A stretch of 64,000 nt of DNA from DATARH01 sp963773625 (GCA_963773625.1 CAVZCJ010000016.1:186001-250000), one strand, 5' to 3'. Positions 25,424-34,601 are shown, counted from the first letter of the stretch. The notes: a model not told the origin generated them from the letters alone. Numbers and translations: made by a program.

Positions 25424-26818
25424 CTAGTCCGCCGCGGCGAACGCCATTCCGCGCTCGGTCACGGCTTCGAGCTGGCCGACGGTTTCCTTGCCGAACAGCA
25501 CCGGGATGAACGCGCCGCACATCACGACGATGACGATCGTGCCGAAGAAGATGAACGGGTCGCCGACATGCGGCTCCATCAGGAACGGCGCCATCACGCC
25601 GGCGAAGATGCGGCCGAAGGCTTCGCCAAACACGTTGCCCCGGCCGCGCAATTCCGTCGGGAACTGCTCCGACAGATAGACTCGCACGATGGTGAAGGAA
25701 GACAGCGCTGTGAAGCCGAGGATGACTGCGCCCGTGGTCATCATTATGCCTGCATAGTCGCCGCCAAGATGCGCCGTCGCCATCAGGATCAGCCCGGGGA
25801 AGGCGCCCGACATCGCGTAGGCGATCGCCCAGCGGCGCCCCCACCGCTCCATCAACACCGCGTTGAACGCCTTGCCGGGTATCGTCGCCAGGAAGACGAT
25901 CGTGGTGATCGCAAATCCGGTCGATACCGCGGAGCCCTGTTCGATCAGCGCCTTCGGGAGCAGGATCGCGATCAGATAGTAGGCGGTTCCCGCGCACATC
26001 GCGGTGAGGATTCCCACTGCCGTCCAGCGGAACTGTCCCGGCGCGAACAAGGCGCTGAAGCGCGGCAACTTTGCGCGGGTTTCCGCGAGGTTCGAGCCGA
26101 GCTCGGCGACCGTCAGCGGCGGGATCTTGTTGCCGCAGCGCCGAATGTAATCGTTGACCGTCGCGACCGCCTCTTCGGTGCGGCCGTGGCGCAACTGCCA
26201 ACGCGCGCTTTGGGGGATCACCAAATGGACGAGGATCGGCACGACGAACAAGGCCAGGCCGCCGGGCAGCGCGATCCAGCGGAAGCCGTTGTCGCTGCCA
26301 GCCAGCAGACCGCCGACCAACGGCAGCAGCACGAAGGCGCTCGCCAGGCAGATTTCGTAGATCGCGCCATAGGTTCGACGATGCTGCGCCGGCATCAGTT
26401 CGGCGGCGACCGGGAACGGTGCGGTGATCGCGAAGCCGAGCCCAACACCGGTTAATAGGCGAACGATGATCAGCTGCTCGGCGGTCTGCACGAACGGGAT
26501 CAGCAGCGTAAAGAAGGTCATGCCGACGACGCCGATCTGGATGATCGTCTTGCGGCTGACATGGTCGGAAATCGCTGCGGAGATGAAGCCGCCGACGACG
26601 ACGAACATGGTCGCGGCCACGGTCAGCCAGCGGATCTGGTCGGGCGTGATGTGCAGCGGACCCTTCGCCAGCACCAACAGTGAACCGGTCAATGCCAGAT
26701 CGTAGCCGTCGGTGAAGCCGACGAGACCCAGCACCAGGATCACGGCGATGTGGTAGGGGCTGAACGGAATGCTGTCGAGCTTGCGGCCGAGTACGGCAAT
26801 GGCCGGCATATCGGGCAT
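25424..26818 (-). CDS. MFS transporter, aromatic-acid/H+ symporter-like
   Basis: 464 residues, twelve predicted helices. ATG 26818 has GGGAGGG 7 bases upstream. GLVGFTDGYDLALTGSLL contains the DGYD motif in helix 1 typical of the AAHS family, SDHVSRKTIIQIGV is the MFS loop 2-3 motif, and VYLSEQFPTELRGRGN matches the loop 10-11 motif PTxxRGxG. Takes up an organic acid by proton symport; substrate unknown. Confidence 0.8.
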   Translation of the reverse strand: MPDMPAIAVLGRKLDSIPFSPYHIAVILVLGLVGFTDGYDLALTGSLLVLAKGPLHITPDQIRWLTVAATMFVVVGGFISAAISDHVSRKTIIQIGVVGMTFFTLLIPFVQTAEQLIIVRLLTGVGLGFAITAPFPVAAELMPAQHRRTYGAIYEICLASAFVLLPLVGGLLAGSDNGFRWIALPGGLALFVVPILVHLVIPQSARWQLRHGRTEEAVATVNDYIRRCGNKIPPLTVAELGSNLAETRAKLPRFSALFAPGQFRWTAVGILTAMCAGTAYYLIAILLPKALIEQGSAVSTGFAITTIVFLATIPGKAFNAVLMERWGRRWAIAYAMSGAFPGLILMATAHLGGDYAGIMMTTGAVILGFTALSSFTIVRVYLSEQFPTELRGRGNVFGEAFGRIFAGVMAPFLMEPHVGDPFIFFGTIVIVVMCGAFIPVLFGKETVGQLEAVTERGMAFAAAD

Positions 26819-27003
26819 GCGGAATCCCTCCCTGGGTTGAGGAAAAGATCCTGCGCGCGTCCGCCCCGTTCGGCGTTTGACGGGCCTTAAGGCTTCTTCG
26901 TCGGGGAAACAGTGTGTCGAAACGGGCGTGTTTGGCAATGGGAAGATTTGCCCCTTGATACGAACCTATGACCACTTCGGCGGTGTCCCGCCATGGCGGG
27001 CGA

Positions 27004-27017
27004 TTGATCTGGGTCAA
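27004..27017. promoter_or_regulatory. FNR/FixK-type box upstream of the Spy/CpxP-like gene
   Basis: TTGATCTGGGTCAA fits TTGAY-N4-RTCAA. The centre is about 85 bases before the ATG at 27096. The rest of the 277-bp gap between the divergent genes shows no other clear feature. Confidence 0.45.
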
Positions 27018-27095
27018 GGCGCTGCGGTTCGCCATCGCCAAAGATGCGCCAATGGTCAGGCGACAAGCCCGGCCGCCTCAGTGGAAGGGACACAG

Positions 27096-27608
27096 ATGAC
27101 CGGGACAATAACCCGTTTAGGGAAGACCGCGATCACAGGCGTGGCGAGCAGTTTGGCGGTATTGGCGCTGTTGTCGGTGCCCGCGGCCGCTCAGAGTGTG
27201 CCGGCGCAACCGAGCCCGGCGCCAACGGCGGTGCAATTGCCGCAGGATTTTGCCGACGACGTCGAAATCCGCGTCGCGGAGTTGCACAACGCGTTGCGCA
27301 TCACCCCCGACCAGGAGGCGCTGTTCCGGGCTTATGCCGATACAATGCGGGCAAACGCGCAAGCGACCCACGCCATGTTCGTCGCCCGGGCGCAGGCGAC
27401 CGATGTTACTGCTCCGGCGAGATTGCGCTGGTACGCCCAGACGGCTGCCGCGCGCGCCGAGGCGGTCAATAAACTGATCGCCCCGTTCGACGCGCTCTAC
27501 CAGACCTTGTCGGCGGATCAGAAAGCTGCTGCGGACGGGTATTTCGAGCAGGTCCGTCTGCGGCGAATGCCGATGCACATGCGGATGCACACGCGCACGC
27601 AGCCATAG
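27096..27608 (+). CDS. Spy/CpxP family periplasmic protein (LTxxQ motif)
   Basis: 170 residues. ATG 27096 with GGAAGGGA upstream. Signal peptide (SLAVLALLSVPAAAQ). Helical mature part with RITPDQEALFRAYADTM and LSADQKAAADGYFEQV, variants of the LTxxQ motif of Spy/CpxP chaperone-like proteins. His/Met/Arg-rich tail (MPMHMRMHTRTQP) could bind metal. A FNR/FixK-like box upstream suggests oxygen control. Confidence 0.65.
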   Translation: MTGTITRLGKTAITGVASSLAVLALLSVPAAAQSVPAQPSPAPTAVQLPQDFADDVEIRVAELHNALRITPDQEALFRAYADTMRANAQATHAMFVARAQATDVTAPARLRWYAQTAAARAEAVNKLIAPFDALYQTLSADQKAAADGYFEQVRLRRMPMHMRMHTRTQP

Positions 27609-27679
27609 CGTCTTTTCGAACACCGCAGACCACCATTCATGCGCGAGACGATCAGCGCGCAGCGCGTCAGGAGGTTATG

Positions 27680-27985
27680 ATGAGCCGGTACAAGTTCCTT
27701 GCGAAGGCTGCACTTTTACTGGGTGCAGCCAGCTTCGGCGCCGCGGCGCTCGCGCCCAACGCGGGCGCGCAGGAAAACAGCGTTTGCCCCTATGGATACT
27801 ATTACGTGGCGGGTTATGGCTGCGCGCCGCTTAGCTACTACTCCGCGCCCGACATCGTTCCATTCGGCTTCTATGGCTGGGGCTACCGCGGCTATCGCGG
27901 CGGCTACTACCGTGGCTACCGTGGCTACCGTGGCGGCACGTTCCATGGCGGCACCTTCCACGGCGGTCCGGGTCATCACCACTGA
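27680..27985 (+). CDS. Gly/Tyr-rich secreted small protein
   Basis: 101 residues. ATG 27680 (5 bases after GGAGG) preferred to the adjacent 27677. Signal peptide (AALLLGAASFGAAALAPNAGAQ), two Cys in VCPYGYYYVAGYGCAPLS, then repeats GYRGGYYRGYRGYRGG and TFHGGTFHGGPGHHH. Exported low-complexity protein; may bind metal through the His tail. No family recognised. It follows the Spy-like gene by 71 bases. Confidence 0.6.
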   Translation: MSRYKFLAKAALLLGAASFGAAALAPNAGAQENSVCPYGYYYVAGYGCAPLSYYSAPDIVPFGFYGWGYRGYRGGYYRGYRGYRGGTFHGGTFHGGPGHHH

Positions 27986-27995
27986 CCGTGTCGGA

Positions 27996-29192
27996 TCAGG
28001 GCCGCCGCAGTAGCCGTGCGTCCGGCGGCACCGGGTCGTCGGGGAGCTGGACGGCCCGGTGGCGTGCCTGGGCCTCGTCGATCAGCGCCGATAGCAGCGC
28101 CGTGAACCCGAGCGGCGGGTCTGCCGCCTCCCATAGGTAGAAGGCAAACGAGCCGGGACAGGGATTGACCTCGTTGAGCCAAATCTCGCCGGTTGCCTCG
28201 TTGCACAGAAAATCGATGCGCGGCGCGCCGGTGCCGCCGACCGCCTCGAACGCGGCCAGCGCCCACCGCTTGATGTCGGGTGCCTGCTGGCCGGGAAGCA
28301 CCGGGTTGATCTCGCGGGTCAGCGACAGCATCCCCTCGCTCGGCTGAACGAGATTCTTACTCCCGGTTTTATCGTCGCCGCCGCCCGACAGATATTTCTG
28401 CCGGAAATCGAGAAGGTCTTCGACCCGCTTGGGCCGCTCGATCGCCGAGCAGCGCGGCGCGCCGCCAAAGCGCGCCACCGCGACGTTGTATTCGACGAGG
28501 TTGGGCACAAACGGCTCGATCAGCGCCTGGGTGTCGAGGCGGAAGATCGCCGCCAACAGCGCGCGCACCTCGTCGATGTTATCGGCCTTGCCGACGCCGA
28601 TGCTGCTGCCGAGATGCACCGGCTTGACGATGCAGGGAAAGCCGATCTCGGCGAGTGGTGTTTCCAGCGATGCGGCAAGCGGCAATCCCGACTCGGGCCG
28701 TTCGACCAGCGCCTGCCGCAACAGTGGGATGCCGCTCCCGGCGAGCATGCGCTTGGTCGCGACCTTGTCCATCAGCACAGCGGAGGCCAGCGTGCGCATG
28801 CCGGTATAGGGAATGTTGGCGCTCTCGAAGAGGCCCTGGAACTGCCCGTCCTCGCCGCCGAGCCCGTGAAAGGCGAGCAGCGCGACATCGAATTCGACCG
28901 GCGGCCGGCGCGAGAACAACCCGGTCTTGCGCGGCAGGAGGCGGCCGGCGCCGCCGGCGGCGATATCGAGGGTGACGTCGGTGAGCTTGCCGCGCAGAGC
29001 CGCGTCGGGGAGGTAATTGCGGCGGTCGTCGAGTCCCGGCCCGACGAGCCATTCGCCCCGCGGTGTCACATAGACGACAAAGGCATCGAAGCGCGATTGG
29101 TCGAGCGCCTGCAGCGCCTGCAGCCCGGTGACGACGCTGACGTCGTGCTCCGGCGAGCGGCCGCCGAGAAACACGGCAATTCGGGTTTTCAT
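27996..29192 (-). CDS. D-alanine--D-alanine ligase-like ATP-grasp protein
   Basis: 398 residues, about 90 longer than housekeeping Ddl. RIAVFLGGRSPEHDVSV, FHGLGGEDGQFQGLFE, FPCIVKPVHLGSSIGVGK and IWLNEVNPCPGS are Ddl motifs, but the last replaces the usual NEVNTLPG with NPCPGS and there is an insert around SGGGDDKTGSKNLVQ. It would join two amino acids, or an amino acid and another acid, at the expense of ATP. It diverges from an alpha/beta hydrolase and a membrane MurF-like gene (24 bases between starts), forming a three-gene cluster. Confidence 0.8.
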   Translation of the reverse strand: MKTRIAVFLGGRSPEHDVSVVTGLQALQALDQSRFDAFVVYVTPRGEWLVGPGLDDRRNYLPDAALRGKLTDVTLDIAAGGAGRLLPRKTGLFSRRPPVEFDVALLAFHGLGGEDGQFQGLFESANIPYTGMRTLASAVLMDKVATKRMLAGSGIPLLRQALVERPESGLPLAASLETPLAEIGFPCIVKPVHLGSSIGVGKADNIDEVRALLAAIFRLDTQALIEPFVPNLVEYNVAVARFGGAPRCSAIERPKRVEDLLDFRQKYLSGGGDDKTGSKNLVQPSEGMLSLTREINPVLPGQQAPDIKRWALAAFEAVGGTGAPRIDFLCNEATGEIWLNEVNPCPGSFAFYLWEAADPPLGFTALLSALIDEAQARHRAVQLPDDPVPPDARLLRRP

Positions 29193-29216
29193 CGCGGCGC
29201 TTTATCCTATAGGCGC

Positions 29217-30014
29217 ATGAGTTCTGCCAGTCTCAAGCGCGAAGATTACCGCGCCGGAGAAACCCAATTCGCCGCGTACCGGGTCGGCGGTGCTGCGCCG
29301 TCCGGAGCGGCGCAATTGATCTGGGCACATGGCTGGGGACACACCCATGGCACGCTTCTGCCATTGGCACTGGCGATGCGGGCGCAAGCCAATTCGTGGC
29401 TCATCGACCTGCCCGGCTTCGGGGCCTCGCCGATTCCGCCTTCTGCTTGGGGTACCGCGGAGTACGCGGACGCGATGGCCGAATGGCTCGGCACCATGCC
29501 GCCCGGGCGCAAGGTCTGGGTCGGGCATTCGTTCGGCTGCCGCATCGGGTTGCAGCTCGCCGCGCGGCATTGGCAAGCGGTCGATGCGCTGTTCCTGATC
29601 GCAGCGGCGGGATTGCCGCCGCGCCGTTCGCTCGGGACACGGATGCGCCGTTATCCGCGCCGCGCCGCCTTTCGGGTGATGCGAGCGCTAACCCCGGAAG
29701 GTCCCGCGCGCGATCGGCTGCGAGAGCGCTATGGCAGCAGCGACTATCGCACTGCCGGGGCGATGCGCCCGGTGCTGGTTAAGGCGGTCACCGAGGATTT
29801 GACCGAGGTGGCGCGGGCGGTGAAGGCGCCGACGGTGCTGGTGCATGGCGACCGCGACACCGAAAGCCCGCCCGAGATCGCCGAGCGCTTCCACGCCCTG
29901 ATCCCCGGCTCGCAGCTCCACCTGCTGCGCGGCTTCGATCACTACACGATTCTCACCGACGGACGGCATCAGGTGACGCATCTGCTCGGTGAATTGTTGC
30001 GCGGGCTCGGATGA
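29217..30014 (+). CDS. Alpha/beta hydrolase between Ddl-like and MurF-like genes
   Basis: 265 residues, cytoplasmic. IWAHGWGHTHGTLLPLA (oxyanion HG), nucleophile elbow VGHSFGCRIG, acid in VHGDRDTESPP, and His in GFDHYTIL. Its ATGA overlaps the start of the MurF-like gene (30011-30014), so the two are translationally coupled. Could hydrolyse an ester or thioester made or used by the ligases. Substrate unknown. Confidence 0.8.
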   Translation: MSSASLKREDYRAGETQFAAYRVGGAAPSGAAQLIWAHGWGHTHGTLLPLALAMRAQANSWLIDLPGFGASPIPPSAWGTAEYADAMAEWLGTMPPGRKVWVGHSFGCRIGLQLAARHWQAVDALFLIAAAGLPPRRSLGTRMRRYPRRAAFRVMRALTPEGPARDRLRERYGSSDYRTAGAMRPVLVKAVTEDLTEVARAVKAPTVLVHGDRDTESPPEIAERFHALIPGSQLHLLRGFDHYTILTDGRHQVTHLLGELLRGLG

Positions 30015-31600
30015 GCAGCGTCTTGCCGGTCGTCGCCTTCGTCATTTTCGCCGGACGGCGGCTGCTGACGTATCTCCATCTTTTCCAGCAGGAAGAATAC
30101 GATAACGGTCGGTTCCTCCGTTGGTTGGTAAGGAATGTGGCGGTCGACCGCCGGCTGTCGGCGGCCTTGATCTTGATCGGCCTCGCGCAGCTGCTGGCGC
30201 CGGCGGCAACGGCGGTTTGGCTGTTCCCGGCTCTCGCCGCCGCCGCCTGTATTGCGGCCGCGGCCTATGAGCGCGACCCGCGCAAGATCGCAAAGAAACG
30301 CCTGGCGATGACCGCGCGTGCGACCCGGATTTACGTGATTGCCTTAGTGCTGACCGCCGTCGCCGCGGCGTTTGCCGCCATCGTCAGCCGGCAGGCTCTG
30401 ATCTGGCTCGTCCCGGTGCAGCTCCTGCCGTTGGCGCTGGTCGCGGCCAATCTGCTGCTCGCGCCGTTCGAGGCACGCACGCAGCGGCGCTATTGGAACG
30501 AGGCGCATGACAAGCTGCGCCGCATCGGCCCTATGGTCATCGCGGTCACCGGCTCGTATGGCAAGACCTCGGTCAAACACATCCTTGGGCACATTCTCCA
30601 GACTGCGGCGCCGACCCTGATCACGCCGGGCAGCGTCAACACCGCGATGGGTATCGCCCGGGTGATCCGCGAACGGCTCCAGCCACATCATCGTTACTTG
30701 GTGGTCGAGATGGGCGCTTACGGGCCGGGATCGATCCGCCGCCTCTGCGCGCTGACCCCGCCGAAGATGGGCATCGTCACCGCGATCGGTCTGGCGCATT
30801 TCGAGCGCTTCAAATCGCTGGAGACGGTGGCCGAGACCAAGTTCGAGCTGGCCGAGGGGGTGGCCGCCGCGGGCGGCACGGTGATCGCCGCCGCCGACAC
30901 GCTCGCCTTCGCTGCACCGCGCGGCTTCAACGCGGCGCATCCCGGAATGATGGTAACAGTCGGGCCCGAACCTGGCGCCACGGTGACGCTGAGCGATTTG
31001 CGCCAGGATACTGACGGTATCGCGCTTGCCGTTAGCTGGCAGGGCAAGGTCTACGAGCTGCGCGCGCCGCTCTACGGTTTGCATCAGGGCCGCAATATCG
31101 CGCTCGCCTTCGCCGCCGCTTGTACGCTCGGCGTCGCGCCCGAAGACGTGACGGCAAGCCTCAAGACCACGCCGCAGATCGCCCACCGGCTCGAAGTGAA
31201 GCGCCAGGGCAACGGCGCGGTGCTGATCGACGACGCGTATAACTCGAACCCCGTCGGGTTCGCTTCCGCGCTCGAGCTGCTCGACGTGCTGCGGCGGCCG
31301 GGCGGACGGCGGATCCTGGTCACCCCCGGCATGGTCGAGCTCGGCGCCGCGCACGATGCGGAGCACCGCCGGATCGGCGGGATCGCGGCGGCGCATGTCG
31401 ACGTGCTGGTCGCGGTGGCGCCGCATCGGGTCGCGCCGCTCGCCGACGCCTTCGCCGCGGCTGCGCCGCGCGCCGAAATCGTCTCATGCCCCGGCTTCGC
31501 CGAGGCGCAGGAGTGGATGGCCCATCACCTCGGCGCCGACGATGTGGTGTTGCTGGAAAACGACCTACCCGACCTTCTGGAGCACAAATTGCGCTTGTAG
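30011..31600 (+). CDS. Membrane-anchored Mur ligase (MurF-like)
   Basis: 529 residues. Residues 1-155 contain about four membrane helices, absent from true MurF. The Mur ligase core follows: P-loop GSYGKTSVKH (181-190), VVEMGAYGPGSIRRL, IGLAHFERFKSLETVAETKFEL, DDAYNSNPVGFASAL and ILVTPGMVELG. It would form an amide bond using ATP and is held at the membrane, so its substrate may be lipid-linked or an envelope polymer. Coupled to the hydrolase by ATGA and divergent from the Ddl-like ligase. Not housekeeping murF, which would lie in a cell-wall operon. Confidence 0.8.
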   Translation: MSSVLPVVAFVIFAGRRLLTYLHLFQQEEYDNGRFLRWLVRNVAVDRRLSAALILIGLAQLLAPAATAVWLFPALAAAACIAAAAYERDPRKIAKKRLAMTARATRIYVIALVLTAVAAAFAAIVSRQALIWLVPVQLLPLALVAANLLLAPFEARTQRRYWNEAHDKLRRIGPMVIAVTGSYGKTSVKHILGHILQTAAPTLITPGSVNTAMGIARVIRERLQPHHRYLVVEMGAYGPGSIRRLCALTPPKMGIVTAIGLAHFERFKSLETVAETKFELAEGVAAAGGTVIAAADTLAFAAPRGFNAAHPGMMVTVGPEPGATVTLSDLRQDTDGIALAVSWQGKVYELRAPLYGLHQGRNIALAFAAACTLGVAPEDVTASLKTTPQIAHRLEVKRQGNGAVLIDDAYNSNPVGFASALELLDVLRRPGGRRILVTPGMVELGAAHDAEHRRIGGIAAAHVDVLVAVAPHRVAPLADAFAAAAPRAEIVSCPGFAEAQEWMAHHLGADDVVLLENDLPDLLEHKLRL

Positions 31601-31610
31601 CCACTTGCCG

Positions 31611-32465
31611 CTAGCTGGCCTTCCGCGCCGTCACCAGCAGGAAAGTAGCCGGGAGGCGGACGCCGTCGGCGCTGTCGTGCGGTGCAAACGCGGCCGCGAT
31701 GTCGTTGAGGATCGCCGCCCGCGTCGCCGCGTCGGCGCCCTTCTCGTCCATTAGCCGCTGCACCGCTCCGAACTGGCCGGCGTGCTCGGCGGTGGCCGCC
31801 GCGGTTTCGCCGTGAACCAGGAAATGCCGGGGCTCGATCGCGATCTCGGCAAACCCCGCGGAGTCGAGGATGCCGCGCAGGTAGTCGCGGTCGCCATAAG
31901 CGTTTGGCCCCGGCGCGTGCGCCGGCTGCGGCGCCGGCGCACCGAGGTGCCGCACCGCGACTTCGAGCGGCAGGCTCTGGTGCAGGCTCTCGGCGATCGT
32001 CGCCCAGACCGCCATGACCAGCCGCCCGCCGGGATGCAGCGCCGCGAACAGGTTGCGGAAGGCCGCGGCGGGGTCGGCGAAGAACATCACGCCGAGCCGC
32101 GAGGTGAGCAGATCGAACGACCCCGGCGCAAACCCATGCACCTGGGCGTCAGCGAGCAGCAAGGTCACATTGGCGAGCCCACGCCCCTCGATCCGTTGCC
32201 GCGCCGCGTCGAGCATCGGCCGGGAGATATCGACGGCGGTGACGTGCCCCGCGGGCCCAATCGCGATGGCGAACGGCTCGGTCGTCACCCCGGTGCCGCA
32301 GCCGATATCGAGCACGCGCTCGCCGGGCTTGGCCTGCGCGGCGGCGAGAAGTTGCTCGAGCATCTCGACGTTGCGGGCTTCCTGAATCGCCTGCCGCCCG
32401 ACCCAGCGCGGTCCGGCGACCTCGTTCCAATATTGACCCATCGCCGCGTTGGCGGTCTCGGACAT
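31611..32465 (-). CDS. SAM-dependent methyltransferase (UbiE-like class I)
   Basis: 284 residues. YWNEVAGPRWVGRQ at the N-terminus, motif I VLDIGCGTGVTTEPFA, AVDISRPMLDAARQRI and motif LTSRLGVMFFADP. Typical class I SAM methyltransferase for a small molecule; substrate unknown. It is downstream of the GST gene on the same strand, with a palindromic repeat between them. Confidence 0.75.
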   Translation of the reverse strand: MSETANAAMGQYWNEVAGPRWVGRQAIQEARNVEMLEQLLAAAQAKPGERVLDIGCGTGVTTEPFAIAIGPAGHVTAVDISRPMLDAARQRIEGRGLANVTLLLADAQVHGFAPGSFDLLTSRLGVMFFADPAAAFRNLFAALHPGGRLVMAVWATIAESLHQSLPLEVAVRHLGAPAPQPAHAPGPNAYGDRDYLRGILDSAGFAEIAIEPRHFLVHGETAAATAEHAGQFGAVQRLMDEKGADAATRAAILNDIAAAFAPHDSADGVRLPATFLLVTARKAS

Positions 32466-32486
32466 GGCAACTCCTTCAGAACAGCT

Positions 32487-32596
32487 ACCCTCACCCGTCT
32501 CGCGTCGGTGATGCCGCCGCTCACCACCCTCTCCCGCTTGCGGTGCTTGCGGGAGAGGGAAGGGGGCCGCGCCGAAGGCGTGGGAAGGGTGAGGGT
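32487..32596. repeat. Palindromic intergenic repeat element
   Basis: Outer arms ACCCTCACCC and GGGTGAGGGT enclose an inner hairpin CCCTCTCCCGCTTGC / GCAAGCGGGAGAGGG-like. Such CCCTCTCCC palindromes are dispersed in many high-GC proteobacterial genomes. Its right edge abuts the GST stop codon, so it may stabilise or terminate that transcript. Confidence 0.65.
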
Positions 32597-33213
32597 TACG
32601 CGACGCCTTCTTGCTGCATCACCCGCTGCACCGCCGGGCGCGACTTCATCCGCTCGTAATGGGCGGCGACATTGGGCGGTAGCTTCATATTGAGACGGGC
32701 AGCGCCCCAGAACTCGATATAGAACACCGCCGCGTCGGCCGCCGAGAGTTCCTTACCGCCGAGGTACTCCTTGCCAGCGAGCGCCTTGTCGAGAATCTGG
32801 AAGCCCTTCTCGACCATCTCGCGGCCGCGCGCCTTGACAGCGTCTTCCTGCTCGGCCGTGCCGAAATTGCCGGGGCGGAAGATGCGCGCGAAGCCTTGCC
32901 CGTGCATCGTGCCGACCGCGTATTCCATCGCCTCGTAAGCTCGCACCTCGGTTTCCAGGTCCTGCGGGATGAGCTTCACCTGCGGGTTCGACTTCGCCAG
33001 ATAGGTGGCGATGACCGGGAACTCGGTGAGGATCGAGCCGTCGTCGCGCTGCAGCGCCGGCACCTTCGATTTCGCGCTCACCTGGGTGAATTGCGGCTGA
33101 TATTGCGCGCCCTCGCGCAGATTGACCGCTTCGAGATCGTAGGGCTTGCCGATCTCCTCGAGTAGCACGTGGATGCCGATCGAGCAGACGCCGGGGGCAT
33201 AATAGAGCTTCAT
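32596..33213 (-). CDS. Glutathione S-transferase, beta class-like
   Basis: 205 residues. N-terminal thioredoxin-like domain MKLYYAPGVCSIGIHVLLEE with Cys10 at the beta-class catalytic place, KSKVPALQRDDGSILTE with the cis-Pro loop, and an all-helical C-terminal half (KEYLGGKELSAADAAVFY). Conjugates or reduces electrophiles with glutathione. Its start is 22 bases from the CaiB/BaiF stop, so it is probably co-transcribed with that gene. Confidence 0.85.
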   Translation of the reverse strand: MKLYYAPGVCSIGIHVLLEEIGKPYDLEAVNLREGAQYQPQFTQVSAKSKVPALQRDDGSILTEFPVIATYLAKSNPQVKLIPQDLETEVRAYEAMEYAVGTMHGQGFARIFRPGNFGTAEQEDAVKARGREMVEKGFQILDKALAGKEYLGGKELSAADAAVFYIEFWGAARLNMKLPPNVAAHYERMKSRPAVQRVMQQEGVA

Positions 33214-33235
33214 GTCGTCACCTCATCGCATGGGG

Positions 33236-34477
33236 TCACTTGCCGATGATGCCATCGGCCTTGAGGCCGTCGATGTCGACGGCGCTCATGCCGAGCCAGC
33301 CGGACAGCACCTCGGCATTGTGCTGGCCCAAAAGTGGCGATGGTTTGACCTTGGTCGGATGCCCGTCGAAGCGCACCGGCCAGGCCGGCATCTTGACCTT
33401 GCCGCTGGTCGGGTGGTCGATCGTCTGCATGATGCCGCGCTCGGCGAGCGAGGGGTCGGCCATCAGCTCGGCGGTGTCGAATACTGCCCCCGCCGGCACC
33501 CCGGCCTCGCCGATCAGCTTCATCGCCTCTTCCTTGGTGTGGTCGCGGGTCCAGGCGGCAATGATCGCGTCGACCTCCTCGGCGCGCTGGCTGCGCGCGT
33601 TCTGCGTTTCGTAGCGCTCGTCGCCCTTGAGGTCTTCCCGGCCGATGACGCGCAGCAGCCGCTGCCAGTGGTCGGCGTTGCCACGGCTGCAGAAGACATA
33701 GACGTAGTCGTTCGGCCCGCCTGGCTTGCACGGGTAAAGCGCTGAAGGCACCAGCCCGCCCTGCTGCGAGCGGGTGCTGCCGCCGCGCGGCGGGGCCTTG
33801 CCGGAGAGCTGGGTGCGCGAGAAGGGCACGCGCATGTAGTGGATCATCGCGTCCTGCATCGCCACCTGGAGGCGGCGGCCCTGGCCGGTCTGTGCGCGCT
33901 TGTAGAGCGCGCCGAGGATGCTGATCGCCATCAGCATGCCGGTGCCGGTGTCGCCGAAGCTGGGGCCGGGTTTGACCGGCGGCTGGTTGGCTTCGCCGGT
34001 GACGCTGGTTGGGCCGCCCGCGGCCTGGGCGATCATGTCGAAGGCGAGGTTCTTCTCGTACGGGCTGCCGGTGCCGAAACCCTTGACTTGGCAATAGACG
34101 ATGCCGGGGTTGATCTTCTTGACCTCGTCATAGCCGAGGCCCAGCCGCTCGATCGTGCCCGGCGCCATGTTCTCGATCGTGACGTCGGCTTTCTTCAGCA
34201 TCTCGCGGACGATCTCCAGCCCGCGCGGCGATTTCAGGTTCAGCGTCAGCGATTTCTTGTTGGCGTTGAACTGATGGAAATACCACGGGTCCTTGTCGGG
34301 CGCGCCCGGCCCGGCGAGACGGCGGCCGGGGTCGCCGGTCAGCGGGTTCTCGATTTTGACCACCTCGGCGCCGAGCCAGGCCAGCGACTCGGTGCACGAG
34401 GGCCCGGCCTCGAACTGGGTGAAATCCACGACCTTGACGCCCGCGAGGCAATCGACCTCTACGCCGAGTTCCGCCAT
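33236..34477 (-). CDS. CaiB/BaiF family CoA transferase (class III)
   Basis: 413 residues. VKVVDFTQFEAGPSCTESLAWLGAEVVKIE, NKKSLTLNLKSPRGLEIVR, MAPGTIERLGLGYDE and PSFGDTGTGMLMA, where the Asp of GDTGTG is the acyl-accepting residue of formyl-CoA transferase relatives. Moves CoA between organic acids. Followed on the same strand by the GST gene, so a joint role in degrading an aromatic or xenobiotic acid is possible. Confidence 0.85.
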   Translation of the reverse strand: MAELGVEVDCLAGVKVVDFTQFEAGPSCTESLAWLGAEVVKIENPLTGDPGRRLAGPGAPDKDPWYFHQFNANKKSLTLNLKSPRGLEIVREMLKKADVTIENMAPGTIERLGLGYDEVKKINPGIVYCQVKGFGTGSPYEKNLAFDMIAQAAGGPTSVTGEANQPPVKPGPSFGDTGTGMLMAISILGALYKRAQTGQGRRLQVAMQDAMIHYMRVPFSRTQLSGKAPPRGGSTRSQQGGLVPSALYPCKPGGPNDYVYVFCSRGNADHWQRLLRVIGREDLKGDERYETQNARSQRAEEVDAIIAAWTRDHTKEEAMKLIGEAGVPAGAVFDTAELMADPSLAERGIMQTIDHPTSGKVKMPAWPVRFDGHPTKVKPSPLLGQHNAEVLSGWLGMSAVDIDGLKADGIIGK

Positions 34478-34601
34478 TTCCGGTTCCTCCCAAAGAGCCT
34501 GCCGATAGACTAGCGCGGCTCGGACACCCGCGCCATCGCGCCGCGCACGCCGGGCCGAAGCTGTTGGCCGCGAATAGCAGGGACGATCAGGTGAGGCTTG
34601 G

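Noticed and set aside
24795..27041. Long minus-strand open frame of 748 codons across the VOC and MFS genes
   Set aside because: Only its last 164 codons match a protein family; the rest is the shadow of the MFS gene in another frame, Arg-rich as usual for GC-rich antisense frames.
27880..27975. Tandem GGCTACCGTGGCTACCGTGG-type repeats as a possible mobile or CRISPR-like repeat
   Set aside because: They encode the Gly/Tyr/Arg repeats of a secreted protein in frame, so they are coding low-complexity sequence.
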